Origin: Acetobacteroides hydrogenigenes
Lineage (GTDB): Bacteria > Bacteroidota > Bacteroidia > Bacteroidales > ZOR0009
DNA length: 64,000 nucleotides
Assembly: GCF_004340205.1 (NCBI RefSeq)
Contig: NZ_SLWB01000001.1
Span: 372,001 to 436,000, forward strand
Reading direction: 5' to 3'
Position numbers and translations under genes: made by a program. Below the pieces are notes generated by a model, which saw only the letters and a list, made by a program, of their open reading frames with translations, was not told the DNA's origin and searched no databases. Below are positions 49,034-57,919 of this stretch, piece by piece; position 1 is the first letter of the stretch; every line of letters begins with the position of its first letter.

Positions 49034-50707
49034 CTACATAAAAACGATCAAAATCAGCTGGGCAATAATCACCCTGACAAACATGCAAAGAGGGTATACC
49101 GTAGCGTACGAAACTGAAGGCATATCGCTTTCGACGGTTGTGTTGGCGTAGTTTAGCGCCATTGGGTTGGCCATGCTACCACAAAGCATCCCGCTAACGG
49201 TAGGGTAATCCATTTTTTTGATCATAAGAGCATAAGCCCCCACGATCAGCACGGGAAGAACCGTAAGGACAAATCCTATTCCAAGCCAAACCAACCCCTC
49301 GGTACGGAATACGGTTTCGAAGAAGTGCTTTCCAGCATCGAGCCCGAGGCAAGCCAGATACAAACTAATACCCACGCCTCGTAGCATCAGGTTCGCGCTC
49401 TTGGTGGTATAGGTTACAATATGAAAACGTGGACCGAATGCCCCCATAAGAATGCCTACAACAATAGGTCCGCCCGCCAACCCCAGCTTAATAGGTAGCG
49501 AGACCCACGGAATGCTGATAGGGATCGATCCTAAAATCAGCCCTAGCACAATACCAATAAATATGGCCACCAGGTTGGGCTCGTGGAGGCTCTTCACCCT
49601 GTTTCCCAGAAGCGCTTCTAGCTGCTTAATGGAGCTCTGCGTACCAACAACCGTAACCTTATCGCCCACCTGAAGCGTTAAATCGGGCGTGGCCAGCAGG
49701 TCGATTCCCGAACGGTGAATTCTGGTAATATTCACCCCAAATCGATTACGAAGCTTCAGCTGAGCAATTTTCTTCCCGTTAATGTCCGATTGGGTGATCA
49801 CAATGCGCTGCGACACCAGCTGCGAGTCGATAGCGTTCCAGTCGATATCGCTCTTATTCCAGTCGTAGGCCACCTCCTGTCCAAACAGCGCCGTAAGCGC
49901 TTTCAGCTCATTAGGATCGGTAATCACCAAAATCTTATCTCCCTTCTCCAATATGGTCTCCGAATTTGGGATGATGACGTTATCGCCATGCCAAACCCTG
50001 GAGATAACGAACTTTTTGGTAATGATCGAGGCAACCTCCTCCACGCTTTTCCCGTAGATGGCAGGGTTCGAAATGTAGAAGCTGGCAATAAAAGTTTCAC
50101 CTCTCGAAAGTCCCTCCTCGTTTTGCTCCTCCTTTTTTGCAGACGAAGAGAGGTTACGCAGCACAACCAACCCTATGATTACCCCCACAACCCCCAACGG
50201 ATAGGTAACCGCACACCCTAAGGCGAGGTCAGATTGCAGGGTCGGATCGGCCGATAGCTGCTTTATGGTTTGTTGAGCAGCACCTAGCGCAGGCGTGTTG
50301 GTTACGGCTCCGCAAAAGATGCCGGTCATTTCGGGAAGCGAAATGCTGGTTGAGAAATGGAATACAAGCATCATTAAAGTACCCACAAGAACCACCCCCA
50401 GCGCCAGCGTGTTGAGCCGCACGCCGCCTTTCAGGAAAGAGGCGAAGAACGAAGGGCCCACCTGCAGCCCCAACGCGTAAACGAAAAGGATAAGCCCGAA
50501 ACTTTCGGCGTAGCTCAGAATCGTTGGTTCAATCGAAAAGCCCCAGTGACCGGCTAGAATACCAACAAAAAACACAAAGGTCACCCCAAGCGAGACACCC
50601 AGAACTTTTATCTGCCCCAAAGAAAGGCCTACTGCTATGATAGTTGACAGCAGCACTACTGCTTGAATAACCGATTGACCAACGAATAGATTACCGAACC
50701 ACTCCAT
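49034..50707 (-). CDS. YidE/AspT-type transporter with two RCK_C domains
   Basis: 557 residues: about five membrane helices (LSLGQIKVLGVSLGVTFVFF), a duplication-domain signature (GIFCGAVTNTPALGAAQQTI), two cytoplasmic TrkA-C-like domains (about 210-370: YGKSVEEVA, GKKIAQLKLRNRFG), then a second membrane half (GGPIVVGILMGAFGPR, SGMLCGSMANPMALNYANT). This is the putative transport family of AspT/YidE. The TrkA-C domains suggest gating by a small ligand; substrate unknown. Confidence 0.88.
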   Translation of the reverse strand: MEWFGNLFVGQSVIQAVVLLSTIIAVGLSLGQIKVLGVSLGVTFVFFVGILAGHWGFSIEPTILSYAESFGLILFVYALGLQVGPSFFASFLKGGVRLNTLALGVVLVGTLMMLVFHFSTSISLPEMTGIFCGAVTNTPALGAAQQTIKQLSADPTLQSDLALGCAVTYPLGVVGVIIGLVVLRNLSSSAKKEEQNEEGLSRGETFIASFYISNPAIYGKSVEEVASIITKKFVISRVWHGDNVIIPNSETILEKGDKILVITDPNELKALTALFGQEVAYDWNKSDIDWNAIDSQLVSQRIVITQSDINGKKIAQLKLRNRFGVNITRIHRSGIDLLATPDLTLQVGDKVTVVGTQSSIKQLEALLGNRVKSLHEPNLVAIFIGIVLGLILGSIPISIPWVSLPIKLGLAGGPIVVGILMGAFGPRFHIVTYTTKSANLMLRGVGISLYLACLGLDAGKHFFETVFRTEGLVWLGIGFVLTVLPVLIVGAYALMIKKMDYPTVSGMLCGSMANPMALNYANTTVESDMPSVSYATVYPLCMFVRVIIAQLILIVFM

Positions 50708-51131
50708 ACCGATGCCGCGTATACGTGTTTAAATACGTTCAAACTAAGACTGGAAGACAAAAGTAATGCGAATTACAAGTCTTTTGGCAAGAGGACGCAA
50801 ATTTTTCAGAAACCAGAGCTCGAGTTCGGCATACAGCAACCGCCTGTAACAATTCGAAAGCTTCAAGAAGCGCACGGCAGCAGCTGGGAACGTTTCGTAA
50901 GCGTCGGAAAGTACTTGGCGATTGCCAAGCAAAAAAGAACGGAAGAAGCCCCTACAAGCATTAAAACAGCATCCTTATAGTTCGATAAAATTATTTTCAA
51001 AATTTATTACATCTATTTAACCATTAAAACACATTTTCTCAAACTTTTTAATAACTTTCGAATCGTCATTGGCATCCAAAATCTAAAATACGCTGATGCC
51101 AAGGCGCCCAACAACTAAAAACGTTTCGATT
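50708..51131. other. Intergenic region, 424 bp
   Basis: Divergent gap holding the yidE promoter element and a small CTTGGC/GCCAAG hairpin at 50914-50929. A TAACTTTC sequence at about 51053 resembles a -7 element for EF-G2 with one mismatch. No supportable gene. Confidence 0.6.
50758..50765 (-). promoter_or_regulatory. -7 element (TACTTTTG) for the YidE-type gene
   Basis: TAnnTTTG match on the minus strand, 51 nt before the ATG at 50707. Confidence 0.45.
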
Positions 51132-53288
51132 ATGAGAACGTACCAAACTAATGAAATTAAGAATGTGGTTTTGCTTGGCAACTCGGGCTCGGGCAAAACC
51201 ACCATAGCGGAAGGGATGCTCTTCGAGGGCAAAGTCATCGACCGTAGAGGAAGTATTGACGCCCAAAACACCGTATCGGACTACACAGAGGTGGAGCACA
51301 TCTACAAGCGTTCTATCTTCTCTACGGTACTTTACACGGAATATCTCGATCGCAAGCTCAACATTGTGGACACCGCTGGTTCCGACGACTTCTCGGGCGG
51401 TGTATTCTCTGCATTCCGCATTGCCGACACCGGCATTATGGTGATTAACGCCGTAAACGGTGTCGAAGTAGGCACTCAGATCTTTGGCCGCTACGCCGAA
51501 GAGTACGACAAACCTTTCTTCCTTGCTGTCAACCAGCTCGACCACGAAAAGGCCAGCTGGGAAAACACCATCGAATCGCTACAAAAAACCTTCGGCAAGA
51601 AGGTGGTTCTTATCCAATACCCAATTACTACAGGTCCAGGCTTCGACTCCTTCATCGACGTGCTAACCATGAAGCTGTACAAGCACGATGGCGATAGCGG
51701 CGTAGTTCACGAGCTGCCTATCCCTGCCGAAGAGGAAGAGCGCGCCAACGAGCTGCACAACGCGCTAGTTGAAGCATCAGCCGAAAACGATGACGCCCTG
51801 ATGGAGATGTTCTTCGAAAAGGGTACGCTATCGGAAGAAGATATTAGAGTAGGGCTCCGCAAGGGTATCGCCCACCGTGATGTATTTCCGGTTCTTTGCC
51901 TATCGGCCAAGAAGGATATCGGCATTCGCCGCATGATGGAGTTCCTCATCAACAATACCCCTAGTCCTAACCAGAAGCCAAAGCCAACTACTACAGATGG
52001 CACCGAAGTCGCATTCGATGCTGCTGGTGCTCCCTGCATTTTTGTGTTTAAGACACAGATTGAACAGCACCTTGGTGAAATATGCTACTTCAAGGTAATA
52101 TCGGGAAAGATTACCGAAGGCATCGAGCTTACCAACAACAATAACGGGACGAAGGAAAAGCTGTCACAGCTGTACGTTACTGCCGGGAAGAACCGCACCA
52201 AGGTTGCCGAACTGCTCGCCGGCGATGTTGGCTGCACCGTTAAGCTGAAGAATACCAAAACAAGCCATACACTTGCCGGAAATGGCAAGAACTGGGTGTT
52301 TGCTCCTATAACCTTCCCTGAACCTAAGTTTAGAACTGCGGTTAAACCTAAGAATCAGGCCGACGAGGAGAAGCTGGGCGAACTGCTCAATAAGGCTCAT
52401 CAGGAAGATCCAACCATCTTGGTAGAGTACTCTAAGGAGCTTAAGCAGATTATCGTATCCGGACAGGGCGAGCACCATCTGAATATTCTAAAATGGCAGC
52501 TAGCCAACAATAATAAGCTGGAGATCGAGTTCTACCCTCCTAAAATTCCATACCGCGAGACCATAACCAAGGTGGCCAACGCCAGCTACCGCCACAAGAA
52601 GCAATCGGGTGGTGCAGGACAGTTTGGTGAGGTACACATCATCATAGAGCCAATAGTTGAGGGCGTAGAGGCACGCTCGAAGTTCAAGATCGAGGGCAAG
52701 GAGCTTAACCTCAACCTTAAGGGTAAGGAAGTACAGCCTCTGCCATGGGGCGGAAGCCTAGAATTCTACAACTGTATCGTTGGAGGTTCAATTGATGCAC
52801 GCTTCCTTCCTGCAATTCTTAAGGGTGTGATGGAAAAGATGGAGGAAGGTCCGCTTACCGGTTCGTACGCCCGTGACATCCGCGTGTACGTGTACGACGG
52901 CAAGATGCACCCGGTAGACTCCAACGAGCTTTCGTTTAAGCTGGCCGGACGTAACGCCTTTAAGGAAGCCTTTAAGAATGCAGGACCAAAAATCATGGAA
53001 CCAATCTACGATGTAACGGTGCTTGTTCCTGCCGATAAGATGGGCGATGTGATGAGCGATCTGCAAAACCGTAGAGCCATTATCGAGGGTATGAGCAGCG
53101 CTAAGGGATTCGAGAAGCTATCGGCAAAGGTTCCATTGTCCGAAATGCACAAGTACTCGACCACGCTAAGCTCGCTTACCAGCGGACGCGCTACCTACAA
53201 CATGAAGTTTTCGAACTACGAGCAGGTGCCTGCCGATGTTCAAGAGAAGCTGCTTAAGGCCTACGAGGCTATTGCTGTAGAGGAATAG
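51132..53288 (+). CDS. fusA2: EF-G paralogue (EF-G2) with altered GTPase motifs
   Basis: 718 residues from ATG 51132 (MRTYQTNEIKNVVLL); an upstream GTG/ATG extension of 12 codons is unlikely. It has all five EF-G domains. The P-loop GNSGSGKT (16-23) is kept, but G3 reads DTAGSDDF (80-86), with Ser84 where canonical EF-G has the catalytic His; switch I lacks RGIT (KRSIFST instead); G4 is NQLD. In Bacteroides thetaiotaomicron an EF-G paralogue lacking GTPase activity supports translation under carbon limitation and gut colonisation; this gene looks like its homologue. It has its own terminator. Confidence 0.92.
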   Translation: MRTYQTNEIKNVVLLGNSGSGKTTIAEGMLFEGKVIDRRGSIDAQNTVSDYTEVEHIYKRSIFSTVLYTEYLDRKLNIVDTAGSDDFSGGVFSAFRIADTGIMVINAVNGVEVGTQIFGRYAEEYDKPFFLAVNQLDHEKASWENTIESLQKTFGKKVVLIQYPITTGPGFDSFIDVLTMKLYKHDGDSGVVHELPIPAEEEERANELHNALVEASAENDDALMEMFFEKGTLSEEDIRVGLRKGIAHRDVFPVLCLSAKKDIGIRRMMEFLINNTPSPNQKPKPTTTDGTEVAFDAAGAPCIFVFKTQIEQHLGEICYFKVISGKITEGIELTNNNNGTKEKLSQLYVTAGKNRTKVAELLAGDVGCTVKLKNTKTSHTLAGNGKNWVFAPITFPEPKFRTAVKPKNQADEEKLGELLNKAHQEDPTILVEYSKELKQIIVSGQGEHHLNILKWQLANNNKLEIEFYPPKIPYRETITKVANASYRHKKQSGGAGQFGEVHIIIEPIVEGVEARSKFKIEGKELNLNLKGKEVQPLPWGGSLEFYNCIVGGSIDARFLPAILKGVMEKMEEGPLTGSYARDIRVYVYDGKMHPVDSNELSFKLAGRNAFKEAFKNAGPKIMEPIYDVTVLVPADKMGDVMSDLQNRRAIIEGMSSAKGFEKLSAKVPLSEMHKYSTTLSSLTSGRATYNMKFSNYEQVPADVQEKLLKAYEAIAVEE

Positions 53289-53311
53289 AACACTACTTCG
53301 CAAAGAATAGT

Positions 53312-53348
53312 AATGGAGGTGCTTCGAATGGAGCACCTCCATTTTTTT
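53312..53348 (+). terminator. Terminator after EF-G2
   Basis: AATGGAGGTGC pairs with GCACCTCCATT around TTCGAATGGA, followed by seven T. Confidence 0.88.
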
Positions 53349-53606
53349 AACGCAAACATACACCAAAACTATTTCCCCTAAATACTAGCACCTTCGAAAA
53401 AGGATAAGCTGTATTTATGACAAATAACAGATTTTTTAAAAAGAATGAACCATACGAATAATTTGATGTTATTAACATTAAACAGCATACAAGCACAATA
53501 CAGATGTTTCTTCGTCGCTTATTAAACAAAAAAGTTCAAAAAAACCAGATAAGATAAAGGCGGAACCGAAAAGCCATACGAGTAGGAGTACTTAAATAGT
53601 TTAATC
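53349..53606. other. Intergenic region before the OmpA gene
   Basis: About 258 bp of AT-rich sequence with no gene and no clear TAnnTTTG element close to the ATG. Confidence 0.5.
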
Positions 53607-55052
53607 ATGAAAAAGATTTTACTGGTACCAATTTTTCTTTTATCTCTAACCTTCTCCTATGCTCAAAATGCGGAGAATAAATGGTCGATAGGCGTATTTG
53701 CAGGGAAAACCGAGTACAATGGCGATTATGGAAATGGTTTTCTCAAATTCAACAAGGCATTCTATCCTATAGGAGCTATGTCTATCAACCGATACCTCAA
53801 CAGATCGTTCGATATGGGCATTTTTGCATCATACGGCGAATACGGATACCACAAAGATGCTTTACGCAACTTCTTTGGTACTAAAGCCGACGCTAACTTG
53901 CTGCTTACCTACAAGCTTGCCAACGGCTACATCTTTAACGAGAACGCCACCATTGCCCCCTATATGTCGGCGGGAATTGGAACAGCGCACCTTACCGGAG
54001 ACCGAATCCGGAACGGAAGCGATTTCCTTATACCTGTTGGAGGTGGCTTAAAGGTTAACTTCAACAAGAATGTAGCATTGCAGTACCAGCTGCTCTACAA
54101 CTTTACCAACCACGATAAGCGCGACGGTCGCACCAACGGCCACAACGAGCAGTTTGCATCGCACACCATCGGCTTTGTATTCTCGTTTGGCGGAAACAAG
54201 GACAGGGATAAGGATGGCGTGCTGAATAAAGTTGACCTTTGCCCAGACTTGGCCGGAATTGCCGAACTTGCTGGCTGTCCCGACACCGATGGCGATGGCA
54301 TTGCCGACAAGGATGACAAGTGCCCAGATGTAAAGGGTGTTGCTCAATTTGCAGGATGCCCCGACACCGATGGCGATGGCGTTCAGGACTCGGAAGATAA
54401 GTGTCCAAACGTGAAAGGTCTTGCCCAATTTGCAGGATGCCCCGACACCGATGGCGATGGCATTCAGGACTCGGAGGATAAGTGTCCAAACGTAAAGGGT
54501 ATTGCCAAGTTCAACGGTTGCCCCGACACCGATGGCGATGGCATTCAGGATTCGGAAGACAGATGCCCTACCGAAAAAGGACCTGCTGCCCTTAAGGGTT
54601 GTCCAGACAGAGATGGCGACGGCATTGCCGACAAAGATGACAAATGTCCAGATGTAGCTGGGGTTGCCGCCAACAAGGGCTGTCCTGAAGTATCGGTTGC
54701 TGCTAAAAAGGTATTCGACAAAGCGCTTCGTGGAATTCAATTCGAAACAGGGAAAGCAGCTATTCGCAAGGTTTCTTACCCAATTGTAGACAACGTTGCT
54801 GCCGTAATGAACGAGAATCCTGCCTATATCCTAAATATTGGTGGACATACCGATAACGTAGGCAAAGCAGACATGAACATGAAGCTATCGCAGGATAGAG
54901 CCGATGCTGTTAAGGCTTATCTTATCGAAAAAGGAATTGACGGAAGCCGATTAAACGCAACAGGCTACGGTTCGACCCAGCCTGTTGGCGACAATAAAAC
55001 AGCCAAAGGTAGAGCACTTAACCGTCGCGTAGAGTTCAAGGTTACGTTCTAA
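53607..55052 (+). CDS. OmpA-family outer-membrane protein with thrombospondin type 3 repeats
   Basis: 481 residues. Signal peptide about 1-19 (ends FSYA). Residues 20-195 form a beta-barrel-like domain (WSIGVFAGKTEYNGDYGNG). Residues 200-345 hold five or six calcium-binding TSP3 repeats (CPDTDGDGIQDSEDKCP), encoded by near-identical 81-bp DNA repeats at about 54281, 54362, 54443 and 54524. Residues 360-481 are an OmpA peptidoglycan-binding domain (NIGGHTDNVGKADMNMKLS, GKGRALNRRVEF form AKGRALNRRVEF). It tethers outer membrane to cell wall. Confidence 0.93.
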   Translation: MKKILLVPIFLLSLTFSYAQNAENKWSIGVFAGKTEYNGDYGNGFLKFNKAFYPIGAMSINRYLNRSFDMGIFASYGEYGYHKDALRNFFGTKADANLLLTYKLANGYIFNENATIAPYMSAGIGTAHLTGDRIRNGSDFLIPVGGGLKVNFNKNVALQYQLLYNFTNHDKRDGRTNGHNEQFASHTIGFVFSFGGNKDRDKDGVLNKVDLCPDLAGIAELAGCPDTDGDGIADKDDKCPDVKGVAQFAGCPDTDGDGVQDSEDKCPNVKGLAQFAGCPDTDGDGIQDSEDKCPNVKGIAKFNGCPDTDGDGIQDSEDRCPTEKGPAALKGCPDRDGDGIADKDDKCPDVAGVAANKGCPEVSVAAKKVFDKALRGIQFETGKAAIRKVSYPIVDNVAAVMNENPAYILNIGGHTDNVGKADMNMKLSQDRADAVKAYLIEKGIDGSRLNATGYGSTQPVGDNKTAKGRALNRRVEFKVTF

Positions 55053-55081
55053 TCAAAATACCTTATCACACCATAAAGGTT

Positions 55082-55118
55082 GAGGGCATCCCGAAGTTCG
55101 GGATGCCCTCTCTCTTTT
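55082..55118 (+). terminator. Terminator after OmpA gene
   Basis: GAGGGCATCCCGAA and TTCGGGATGCCCTC, perfect 14-bp arms around one base, then TCTCTTTT. Confidence 0.92.
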
Positions 55119-55159
55119 GCAAACGTTGCTCACTGATCCTCTTATCACCAAAAAACGGT

Positions 55160-55167
55160 TACCTTTG
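55160..55167 (+). promoter_or_regulatory. -7 element (TACCTTTG) for the DMT permease
   Basis: Exact TAnnTTTG match ending 10 nt before ATG 55177. The resulting mRNA would be almost leaderless, and the element lies inside the longer open frame, ruling out an earlier start. Confidence 0.55.
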
Positions 55168-55176
55168 CCGCAAAAA

Positions 55177-56115
55177 ATGCAACGTAAAGGCATAGCCTAC
55201 GCCATCATATCGTCGGCCACGTTTGGGCTGCTCCCCCTTTTCTCGGTAACCGCCATGAGCAGCGGGCAAACGCCCTACTCGGTGCTCTTCTACCGCTTCC
55301 TTTTTTCGACGCTGCTCTACGGGCTTTTCCTGAAGCTGCGGGGCGAATCGTTTCGGGTAAGCAGCCGACAGCTGCTGGAGCTGGTGGTTTTGGGCGCGGC
55401 GTGCTACGGAGGTACAGCCCTCTTCCTGATCCTTTCGTACGGCTACATCCCAACGGGGATAGCCACCACCATCAACTTCCTTTACCCGGTGATGGTGGCG
55501 CTAATTCTTTTCCTAATTTTTGGCGAGCGCCCCAGCATGGGCATTGCCATAGCCATCGTGCTATCGCTGGGCGGGGTGGCGCTGATGGCGTGGAGCCCCG
55601 GTGCCAACCTTAGCCTTAGAGGTGTGGCCTACTCGCTGGTTACGATCTTCTGCTACGGATTCTACGTGGTGGGCCTCAACAAAACGGGGCTGCGCGAGGT
55701 GAAAGGGAGCACCGTCACCCTTTACGTGCTGCTGGTCTCCACCATTTTCTTCGGAGCGATTGCCCTTACGCAAGGAGGCATTCAGCCCATTGCCAGCCCA
55801 CAGGTGGGCGTAAACCTGCTGCTGCTGGCCATCGTATCGACCATCATATCGAACCTGACGCTGGTGCTGGCCGTAAAGGAGATCGGCTCGACCTCGGCCT
55901 CGGTGCTGGGCTCGATGGAGCCGCTTACGGCGCTGCTGGTGGGCATCGGCTGGTTTGGCGAGGCTATTTCGGGCTACCAGCTGGCGGGCATCTGCCTGGT
56001 GATTGCCTCGGTGCTGCTGGTGGTGCTGGGAAAGCAGAAGAAGAATAAAAAGCAGCCCTCGTCGATCGGAACACCGAAGCCTAAAGCGAAGGCCAAGGAG
56101 GCGGATATGGCCTAG
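55177..56115 (+). CDS. EamA-family (DMT) permease
   Basis: 312 residues from ATG 55177 (MQRKGIAYAIISSATFG). Ten predicted membrane helices in two EamA repeats: helix one SSATFGLLPLFSVTAMSSG, and repeat two from GVAYSLVTIFCYGFYVVG with SASVLGSMEPLTALLVGIGW. C-terminal Lys-rich tail. DMT permeases export or import amino acids, nucleotides or metabolites; the substrate is not deducible. G/C-rich codon use contrasts with the AT-rich helicase gene. Confidence 0.88.
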   Translation: MQRKGIAYAIISSATFGLLPLFSVTAMSSGQTPYSVLFYRFLFSTLLYGLFLKLRGESFRVSSRQLLELVVLGAACYGGTALFLILSYGYIPTGIATTINFLYPVMVALILFLIFGERPSMGIAIAIVLSLGGVALMAWSPGANLSLRGVAYSLVTIFCYGFYVVGLNKTGLREVKGSTVTLYVLLVSTIFFGAIALTQGGIQPIASPQVGVNLLLLAIVSTIISNLTLVLAVKEIGSTSASVLGSMEPLTALLVGIGWFGEAISGYQLAGICLVIASVLLVVLGKQKKNKKQPSSIGTPKPKAKAKEADMA

Positions 56116-56667
56116 CCCCTACCCCTACCGTTAAGCAACCTCTCCTATTCCCCGACACTGCGGCAAGCATACGCCCTGCGGGTTGCCCTACCTATAGCAG
56201 CATTGCTACCCTATCCGTTGGTGCAACAAAGTTGCCCAGCTGCTTTGCGAGCATATGCAGCAAAGTAACGAGCACCAACAAACACCTCTTGAGTACCTGC
56301 AAACACTTAAGCAGTACCAACAAACTTTTCGCGAGTACCTGCAAACATGAAAGGTGTCCCAACAATCTCTTCGCGAGTACCTACAAACATGAAAGGCGTA
56401 CCAACAAACACCTCGTGAATGCTTGCAAACACTTAAGCAGTATCACCAAACTCTTCGTGAGCACCTGCAAACATGGAAGGAATACCAACAGACTTTTCGC
56501 GAGTATCTGCAAATTCATAAGAAGTACCTCCATCTTTCCAATGCGTACGTTCATATTTTTATCGAATACCTGCAACAAACTTAGCATCAGTAGAATTTAG
56601 GAATCAAAAAAATAGCTACCTTAGGCCTAACAACCTAACAGGTATAACCAATCTAACATTTACGGCC
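56116..56667. other. Intergenic region, 552 bp, with a tandem array
   Basis: Contains the 42-bp array described separately. The plus-strand frame from a TTG at 56232 is open through it only because the period is divisible by three; I do not annotate it as a gene. Confidence 0.65.
56249..56542. repeat. Intergenic tandem array, 42-bp period, seven units
   Basis: Units begin at 56249, 56291, 56333, 56375, 56417, 56459 and 56501, each 42 bp. Core words are GAGTACCTGCAAACA and GTACCAACAAACTTTTCGC. Divergence is higher than in the arrays at 9135 and 48666, suggesting an older array. One frame reads a 14-residue repeat (NKLFASTCKHER-like), with no credible start. Confidence 0.9.
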
Positions 56668-57045
56668 ATGCTACGAATAAACCTTTCGCGGATTTTTAGG
56701 GCGTTTGCGGTACATCGCCCTACGCGGTTTCTGGTGGAGAAGGGCTACACCTACTCTACGGCCCAACGGCTGGTGGTGATGAACCACTCACGCTTCCGGC
56801 TCGAGGATCTGGAGCAGCTGTGCCTGCGAATGGGCTGTACGCCCAACGACATTCTGGAGTGGGTTCCCAACCAGGATCAGGTAAGCCTAGATACGCCGCT
56901 CCAGCAGCTGCGCTTTAAGCCGGAGCCCTACTTCGACCAGCTGCTGAACAAGCTCGACTACGGCGACCAGCTGGAGCTGCAGCGGCTGATGGAGGAGCGG
57001 ATTGCGCAGAAGAAGGGGGCGGCTGAAAAGGGTGCGAAGGAATAG
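56668..57045 (+). CDS. Small Cro/C1-type helix-turn-helix protein
   Basis: 125 residues. The N-terminal 70 residues read as an XRE-like HTH (FLVEKGYTYSTAQRLVV, FRLEDLEQLCLRMGCTPNDILEW). The rest is charged helix ending KKGAAEKGAKE. Probably a DNA-binding regulator of the HTH_26 sort; target unknown. Confidence 0.75.
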   Translation: MLRINLSRIFRAFAVHRPTRFLVEKGYTYSTAQRLVVMNHSRFRLEDLEQLCLRMGCTPNDILEWVPNQDQVSLDTPLQQLRFKPEPYFDQLLNKLDYGDQLELQRLMEERIAQKKGAAEKGAKE

Positions 57046-57556
57046 ATCTGTAGCAACGAACCCATCATCTTAGCGCCATAGCCATCAGCACTCACAATTG
57101 GAGGGCGATGAGCTTCAACCTTCATTTCTTTTGTGGCCAAAAGAAACGAAGCAAAGAAAAGCCTGTCGTGGCTTAACTCGCAGACTTCGGCGGGTGAGGT
57201 TGTGCTACAATCGACGCCAGCGTGCGCATGGCAGCTTAGACCTTTCCGAAGGGGAAGCGGTTGCTCCGTCCGCTTCGAACAGAACCCACGACGAAAATGG
57301 TGTGGCGTTGCCACGTTTTTAACGGAAGAAGATGGGCTGATTTAATGAAGGTTTGCCTGCCGTAGGTTGCTACTAGAGGAAACGTAAGTACTAAGCTGCT
57401 CGTCTGAGGATATGCATCGCCCAGCTAATTGTAGCAAGGACGCAGCACCCAGCGGTAGCACTAGAGTATAGCCTCTGACAGGGGGTCGAACCCTATCAGA
57501 GGTAGCTATTAGACAACGATGACTCTGACACATTTATCAAACACACTACCATCCCA
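57046..57556. other. Intergenic region, 511 bp, with repeat-like sequence
   Basis: The stretch 57098-57345 has open frames in two overlapping frames, one reading LLWPKETKQRKACRGL and the other AKRNEAKKSLSWLNS. Sequence of this character (AKRNEAKK) recurs as a dispersed element in many Bacteroidota genomes, by my recollection. It also holds the hairpin at 57472-57502. No gene called. Confidence 0.4.
57472..57502. repeat. Palindrome, distant member of the CCTGACAGG family
   Basis: CCTCTGACAGGG pairs with CCCTATCAGAGG around GGTCGAA, with one mismatch. It resembles the palindromes at 5517 and 10442 in spacing and in the TCGAA-like centre. Confidence 0.6.
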
Positions 57557-57832
57557 ATGAAAAGAACGCTAACATTTTTAACCGCAATCGCTGGGGCGCT
57601 AATGTTTTACTCGTGCACAATTCAACGCCCAATTACCGAAGCGCCTCCGGCCAACAACAAGACCTACGAGGTTAGCTACCTCTTCGAGCACGACGGCTGC
57701 AAGGTGTACCGTTTCTACGACCAGGGGCACTGGGTGTACTTTACCAACTGCAAGGGCGAGGTTACCAGCGTTAAGGCCGACTCGACCCAAGAGCGAATGG
57801 TAAATATTGTACGAACAGAAACGGGGAAATAA
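57557..57832 (+). CDS. Small lipoprotein (DUF4884-like)
   Basis: 91 residues with a lipoprotein signal: MKRTLTFLTAIAGALMFYSC, Cys20 being the lipidation site. The mature part, with KTYEVSYLFEHDGCKVYRFY and VYFTNCKGEVTSV, resembles the Bacteroidota DUF4884 family, function unknown. Two further Cys (in HDGCKV and TNCKG) could form a disulfide. Confidence 0.75.
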   Translation: MKRTLTFLTAIAGALMFYSCTIQRPITEAPPANNKTYEVSYLFEHDGCKVYRFYDQGHWVYFTNCKGEVTSVKADSTQERMVNIVRTETGK

Positions 57833-57919
57833 GCAGTGTTCGAATCGGGATCAAAGAACAAAGAAAAGGCCATGTGCTACCACATGGCCTAAAAGCTATC
57901 TCGAAAACATCTACGGGTG

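Noticed and set aside
50914-50929. Terminator CTTGGC/GCCAAG in the yidE-EF-G2 gap
   Set aside because: No T run follows on either strand in the proper orientation and the gap is divergent, so no transcript should end here.
56232-56600. A 122-residue repeat protein on the plus strand
   Set aside because: Starts at a TTG without support; open only because the 42-bp unit is divisible by three. The reverse strand is open as well.
57098-57345. Small genes in the 57.1-57.3 kb region
   Set aside because: Two overlapping frames with no start signal; the sequence looks like a dispersed repeat.
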